This document shows positions 60,432 through 64,000 of a stretch of DNA of 64,000 bases, in pieces. A program made the position numbers and the translations under genes. Positions within the stretch are counted from its first letter, which is position 1. Each line of letters starts with the position of its first letter. Source of the stretch: Dokdonella_A sp937902695 (GTDB taxonomy: Bacteria; Pseudomonadota; Gammaproteobacteria; Xanthomonadales; Rhodanobacteraceae); contig JBEHYO010000006.1 in assembly GCA_048498135.1 (NCBI GenBank), forward strand, positions 1 through 64,000. Direction: 5' to 3'. The notes under the pieces are model-generated. The model was not told where the DNA came from, made no database searches, and saw nothing but the letters and a program-made list of their open reading frames with translations.

Positions 60432-61300
60432 GCGCCGGCCTCGACGCGCGCCACGTGCGCCACGCATTCGGCCGCGCCGCGGCGACATACGAGGCGCATG
60501 CGGTGCTGCAGGCCGAAGTCGGCGCGCGATTGCTCGAACGGCTCGACGGGATCGACCTCGAGCCCGATCGCGTGCTCGATGCCGGCAGCGGTCCCGGTCG
60601 CGGCGCCGCGGCGCTGTGCACGCGCTTTCCGCGCGCGAGCGTCATCGCCCTCGATCTCGCGCTGCCGATGCTGCACGCGGCGGCGGCGAACGCGGGCGAC
60701 CCGCCGGCGTTCGCGCGCGTCGGTGCCGACGTGCAAGCGCTGCCGTTCGCGGACGCGACGCTCGATCTCATCCACTCTAATCTCTGCCTTCAGTGGTGCG
60801 ACGATCCCGGCCTTGCGATCGCCGAGTTCGCGCGCGTGCTGAAGCCCGGCGGCCTGCTGCTGTTCTCGACGTTCGGCCCCGCGACGCTGCACGAGCTGCG
60901 CAGCGCATTCGCCGCCGCCGATGCGGCGCCGCACGTCGGCCGCTTCGTCGACATGCACGACATCGGCGACGCGCTGCTGACGACCGGCTTTCGCGATCCG
61001 GTGCTCGAGCGCGATGATTTCACGCTGACCTACGCCGACGCGCTGACGCTGATGCGCGAACTCCGCGCGATCGGCGCGACCAACGCCGATGCGAAGCGCC
61101 AGCGCACGCTGACCGGCAAGGCGCACCTCGAGCGCGTGGTCGCTGCGTACGAGGCTTTCCGCATCGACGGCGTGCTGCCGGCGACGTATGAAGTCGTCTA
61201 TGCGCAGGCGTTCGCGCCCGCGCCCGGCCAGCCGCGCCGCACGCCGGGCGGCGAGATCGCGAGCTTTCCGATCGAACAGCTGCGTGGGCGGCGACGCTGA
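60428..61300 (+). CDS. bioC: malonyl-ACP O-methyltransferase
   Basis: 290 residues. It begins with the BioC-type VRHAFGRAAATYEAHAVLQ, followed by SAM motif I VLDAGSGPGRGAAAL, then IHSNLCLQWCDDPGLAIAEF, an almost diagnostic BioC segment, and LLFSTFGPATLHELRSAF. It methylates malonyl-ACP to start pimelate synthesis by the fatty acid machinery. The start overlaps bioH by 4 bp and the stop overlaps the next gene by one base (TGATG). Confidence 0.94.
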   Translation: MSAGLDARHVRHAFGRAAATYEAHAVLQAEVGARLLERLDGIDLEPDRVLDAGSGPGRGAAALCTRFPRASVIALDLALPMLHAAAANAGDPPAFARVGADVQALPFADATLDLIHSNLCLQWCDDPGLAIAEFARVLKPGGLLLFSTFGPATLHELRSAFAAADAAPHVGRFVDMHDIGDALLTTGFRDPVLERDDFTLTYADALTLMRELRAIGATNADAKRQRTLTGKAHLERVVAAYEAFRIDGVLPATYEVVYAQAFAPAPGQPRRTPGGEIASFPIEQLRGRRR

Positions 61301-62286
61301 TGCGCAGGCGCGCGCTCGCTGCGGTGCTGATCGCGCTCGCCTCGGCGCTGTTCTTCACGGCGACGTACGTCTTGAACCGTGCGATTGCGACATCGGGCGG
61401 TCACTGGGCGTGGTCGGCGACGCTGCGCTATTTCCTGACGCTGCCGATGCTCGCCTGCGTGTTGCCGTGGCGCGGCGGCTTCGGCGACGTGTGGCGTGCG
61501 CTGCGCGCGCATCCGCGCGTGTGGCTGGCCTGGAGCGGGATCGGCTTCACGCTGTTCTGCGTCTGCCTCACGTGGGCCGCGGCGTACGCGCCGGCATGGC
61601 TCGTCGCGGGCACGTTCCAGCTCACCGTCATCGCCGGCATGCTGCTCGCGCCGCTCATCTACGACGATGCGCGCGCACGGCTGCCGCGCGGCGCGCTCGC
61701 GCTCGGCGTCGTGATCGTCGCCGGCGTCGCCGCGATGCAGCTCGGGCATTTCCACGGCACGCTCGACCGCGACGCCTGGCTTGCGCTCGCGAGCGTCACG
61801 GTCTCGGCGTTCCTCTATCCGCTCGGCAATCGCAAGATCCTGCTGCACCTCGAGCGCACCGGCGAGAGCCTAAATGCGACGCAGCGCGTGTTCGGCATGA
61901 CGCTCGCGAGCCAGCCGTTCTGGATCGTCGTCGCGCTCTATGCGGGCGGCGTCGCCGGCGTGCCGCCATGGACGCAGGTCGCGCTCGCCGCCGGCGTCGC
62001 GCTCTTCGCGGGCACGATTGCGACGATCCTCTTCTTCCATGCGACCGCGATGGTGCAGGACGACGCATCGGCGCTCGGCGCCGTCGAGGCGATGCAGGCG
62101 GCCGAGATCCTGTTCTCGACGCTGCTCGGCGTGGCGCTGCTCGGCGAGGCGGCGCCGCGAGGCATCGCGCTCGGCGGTGCGTTGATCGTCGCACTCGGCA
62201 TTGCCGGGCTCGGCGTGCTCGTCGGACGGCGCTCGGCGGGTGACGGCCGGGCCACGAAAACGCTACGCACCGATCGCGGCGCGTAG
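61300..62286 (+). CDS. DMT-superfamily (EmrE-like) membrane transporter coupled to the biotin operon
   Basis: 328 residues with ten hydrophobic helices. The pattern SALFFTATYVLNRAIATSGG, GHWAWSATLRYFLTLPML and FHATAMVQDDASALGAVEAM matches the 'multidrug resistance efflux transporter' family (EmrE-like, PF13536-type). Its ATG overlaps the bioC stop, so it is translated with the biotin genes. It could move biotin, a precursor or an unrelated compound; nothing in the sequence says which. The coupling is the main hint that it is connected with biotin metabolism. Confidence 0.85.
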   Translation: MRRRALAAVLIALASALFFTATYVLNRAIATSGGHWAWSATLRYFLTLPMLACVLPWRGGFGDVWRALRAHPRVWLAWSGIGFTLFCVCLTWAAAYAPAWLVAGTFQLTVIAGMLLAPLIYDDARARLPRGALALGVVIVAGVAAMQLGHFHGTLDRDAWLALASVTVSAFLYPLGNRKILLHLERTGESLNATQRVFGMTLASQPFWIVVALYAGGVAGVPPWTQVALAAGVALFAGTIATILFFHATAMVQDDASALGAVEAMQAAEILFSTLLGVALLGEAAPRGIALGGALIVALGIAGLGVLVGRRSAGDGRATKTLRTDRGA

Positions 62287-62305
62287 TCGTTCCAGGAGTA
62301 TTGCG

Positions 62306-63022
62306 ATGCGATACAGGATTTTTCTCGCCGGAGCCACCGGCGTCATCGGACGGCGTCTCGCCGCGCTGCTGCGCGACGCGGGTCATCATGTGACCGGCAC
62401 GACGCGCGACGCGTCGAAGGCCGCGGCGTTGCACGCGATCGGCGTCGATCCGGCCGTCGTCGACGTCTTCGATCGCGACGCGCTCGCGCGAGCCGTCGCG
62501 TCCGCGACGCCGGAGATCGTGGTTCACCAGCTTACCGATCTTCCGCGCGGGCTCGATCCCGCACGGATGGACGATGCGATCCGCCGCAACGCGCGGCTTC
62601 GCACCGAAGGCACGCGCAACCTCGTCGATGCGGCGGTCGCGGCCGGCGCGCGACGATTGATCGCGCAGAGCATCGCGTGGGCCTACGCGCCCGGCGCCGA
62701 GCCGCACGTGGAGAGCGATCCGCTCGATGTCGGTGCCCAAGGCATCCGCGCGGTCAGCGTCGGCGGCATCGTCGCGCTGGAGCGCGCGGTGCTCGATGCG
62801 CCGCTCGAAGGCGTCGTGCTGCGCTATGGCCAGCTCTATGGACCCGGCACCGGCACCGACGCGGCGACGGGCGCGTCGCCGGTTCATGTCGACGCGGCGG
62901 CACGGGCCGCGCTCTTCGCGGTCGACCGCGGTGCGCCCGGCATCTACAACATCGCCGAGCCGAACCCGCACGTGAGCGCCGGGAAGGCGCTGATCGAGTT
63001 CGGCTGGCACGCGGCGGGCTGA
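62306..63022 (+). CDS. NAD(P)-dependent epimerase/dehydratase family protein
   Basis: 238 residues. The Rossmann glycine motif is at the start (FLAGATGVIGRRLAALL). It continues with the extended SDR/NAD-dependent epimerase pattern: LVDAAVAAGARRLIAQSIAW and VVLRYGQLYGPGTG. It is shorter than full epimerases and ends soon after YNIAEPNP. The usual YxxxK is not obvious, so it may be an atypical SDR. Substrate unknown. It lies 20 bp after the DMT transporter gene and may be cotranscribed with the biotin operon. Confidence 0.87.
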   Translation: MRYRIFLAGATGVIGRRLAALLRDAGHHVTGTTRDASKAAALHAIGVDPAVVDVFDRDALARAVASATPEIVVHQLTDLPRGLDPARMDDAIRRNARLRTEGTRNLVDAAVAAGARRLIAQSIAWAYAPGAEPHVESDPLDVGAQGIRAVSVGGIVALERAVLDAPLEGVVLRYGQLYGPGTGTDAATGASPVHVDAAARAALFAVDRGAPGIYNIAEPNPHVSAGKALIEFGWHAAG

Positions 63023-63109
63023 GGACGGGCCGCGGCAACCCGTTGCCGGCGCTCGGAAAAGCCGCCGATCCGGGGCCCCTGCTAACCGGTTCCGCTCCGG
63101 GCGCATCCT

Positions 63110-63685
63110 ATGCGCATGGCAAACGACGAAGCGCGCTGGGTCGCCCGGGCGGGCGCGGGGGACGCGGCTGCGTTTCGACACCTGGTCGATGCGCACTCGG
63201 CTGCGTTGTTCCGTGTCTGCGCGCGCATCACGGGCGACAGGGCGCTGGCCGAGGACGCGGTGCAGGAGGCGTTCTTCAATGCGTACCGCCACCTTCGCGA
63301 GTTCGACGGCCGCTCGGCGTTCTCGACCTGGCTGCACCGGATCGCGGTCAACGCGGCGCTCGGCGAGATGCGCAAGCGCAATCGCACCGAAGCCGCGCTG
63401 CCGGAGGACGACGACGCCGCCGACGCGCTGGCGAGCGCGCTCGAAGGTCCGCCCGGCCCCGAGCGTGTCGTGCAGAGCGCCGAGGCTGGCCGCGACATCG
63501 CGACGCAGCTCAGGCGCATGAGCGGGATCGAGCGGACCGCGTTCGTGCTGCGCCACCACGAAGGCCGGTCGATCGAGGAAATCTCGGAAACGCTCTCGCT
63601 CAGCACGAGCGCGAGCAAGCAGGCGATTTTTCGCGCCGTGCGCAAGCTGCGCGGCGCACTGGAGCCCGACGGGGTGGAAGCATGA
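63110..63685 (+). CDS. ECF-type RNA polymerase sigma factor
   Basis: 191 residues. Region 2 is complete: AAFRHLVDAHSAALFRVCAR, then AEDAVQEAFFNAYRHLREF and FSTWLHRIAVNAAL. Region 4 is at the C-terminus (RTAFVLRHHEGRSIEEISE, then SLSTSASKQAIFRAVRKLR). The -10 and -35 recognition parts are therefore present and it should direct a small regulon. The stop overlaps the next gene by 4 bp; that gene encodes a likely anti-sigma factor. Start at 63110; a second ATG two codons on is possible. Confidence 0.93.
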   Translation: MRMANDEARWVARAGAGDAAAFRHLVDAHSAALFRVCARITGDRALAEDAVQEAFFNAYRHLREFDGRSAFSTWLHRIAVNAALGEMRKRNRTEAALPEDDDAADALASALEGPPGPERVVQSAEAGRDIATQLRRMSGIERTAFVLRHHEGRSIEEISETLSLSTSASKQAIFRAVRKLRGALEPDGVEA

Positions 63686-64000
63686 GCGGTGCAAACATCA
63701 ACCCGATCAGCGACGACGATCTCGTCCTCTATCACTACCGCGATGGGCTCGACGCGAGAGCGCTGGCTGCGATCGCGGCCGCGCTCGACGAATCGGCCGA
63801 GCTCCGTGCCCGCTACGCGTCGATCGAGCAGGCCCTTGCGCGCGTCGATGCGCTGCCGCCGCCCGAGCCCGACGCCGGTTTCAACGCGCGCCTGTGGCGA
63901 AGCCTCGAGCCGCGACTGCAGCCGCACGTCGCCGCCCATCGCCCGTCGTGGATCGAGCGCGCGCAGGTGTGGCTGTCGCCCTCGCGCCTCGCGTTCGCCG
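63682..64000 (+). CDS. probable anti-sigma factor, N-terminal part (runs off the window)
   Basis: The first 106 residues are seen. It begins ISDDDLVLYHYRDGLDARA, a start common in small anti-sigma or zinc-finger-less regulators encoded after ECF factors. It continues with an Ala-rich helical segment (AAALDESAELRARYASIEQA) and a Pro-rich linker. No HXXXCXXC zinc motif is visible. The position, overlapping the sigma gene by 4 bp, is the main evidence for an anti-sigma role; the membrane or sensory part would lie beyond the window. Confidence 0.65.
   Translation, partial: MSGANINPISDDDLVLYHYRDGLDARALAAIAAALDESAELRARYASIEQALARVDALPPPEPDAGFNARLWRSLEPRLQPHVAAHRPSWIERAQVWLSPSRLAFA

Overview
This is a chromosomal window from a high-GC Gram-negative proteobacterium. 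The gene content (usher pili, RND efflux, RsuA-family pseudouridine synthase, two-domain QueF, aceK, bioB-F-H-C next to comF) points to a gammaproteobacterium, probably in or near Lysobacterales (Rhodanobacteraceae/Xanthomonadaceae-like). That placement is inference from gene content and order; there is no rRNA here to confirm it. I see no prophage, integrase, transposase or CRISPR array. The window is dense chromosome with many overlapping operons.

Layout. 1-5.8 kb: a GAF-GGDEF-EAL protein (cut by the window edge), a Lys/Ala-rich histone-H1-like protein with a 12-bp tandem repeat, a PNPOx-fold stress protein, a PA0069-type radical SAM protein and a secreted DUF11/IPTL-CTERM protein. 6.2-11.1 kb: an outer-membrane porin, then an operon of natA/natB-like ABC export genes with an exported alpha/beta hydrolase. 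11.6-16.3 kb: a four-gene archaic chaperone-usher pilus operon preceded by a very good sigma-54 promoter match. 16.6-24 kb: ferredoxin-NADP reductase, YadG/YadH-type ABC exporter, pirin, secreted M28 peptidase, TatD and a secreted protein of unknown function. 24-31.6 kb: HrpB helicase, a DMT transporter with a divergent ArsR regulator, an rluE-like/GNAT/methyltransferase operon, a lipoprotein with a methyltransferase fold, and a YtjA-like protein. 31.7-36.7 kb: icd-aceK, a small lipoprotein, a LysM protein and queF. 36.8-42.7 kb: a tripartite RND efflux operon (outer-membrane factor, adaptor, pump) with a strong promoter containing an inverted-repeat operator. 42.9-49.4 kb: aldo/keto reductase, an operon of hydrolase, ZapE and ArnT-like glycosyltransferase, ACP phosphodiesterase, cytochrome c5, tRNA-Arg(CCG) and an ICMT-like methyltransferase. 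49.4-56.6 kb: amino-acid permease, an intact vapBC-type module, a DUF1624-like acyltransferase, a glutamate-synthase-like flavoprotein, ubiA with a long extra N-terminus, and a decayed vapC. 56.6-64 kb: comF divergent from bioB-bioF-bioH-bioC and a coupled DMT transporter, then an epimerase and an ECF sigma/anti-sigma pair cut by the window end.

The most striking feature outside the genes is a dispersed palindromic repeat family (core CCCTCTCCCGC-NN-GCGGGAGAGGG with a conserved G-rich tail). About a dozen copies lie between 16.4 and 33.5 kb, several between convergent genes, and one sits in frame inside hrpB. Other points for a second look are two candidate sigma-54 promoters, a BirA-like operator before bioB, the loss of two catalytic aspartates in the vapC remnant, the ~200-residue Pro/Ala extension on UbiA, and a Lys/Asp-rich insertion in the RND adaptor.
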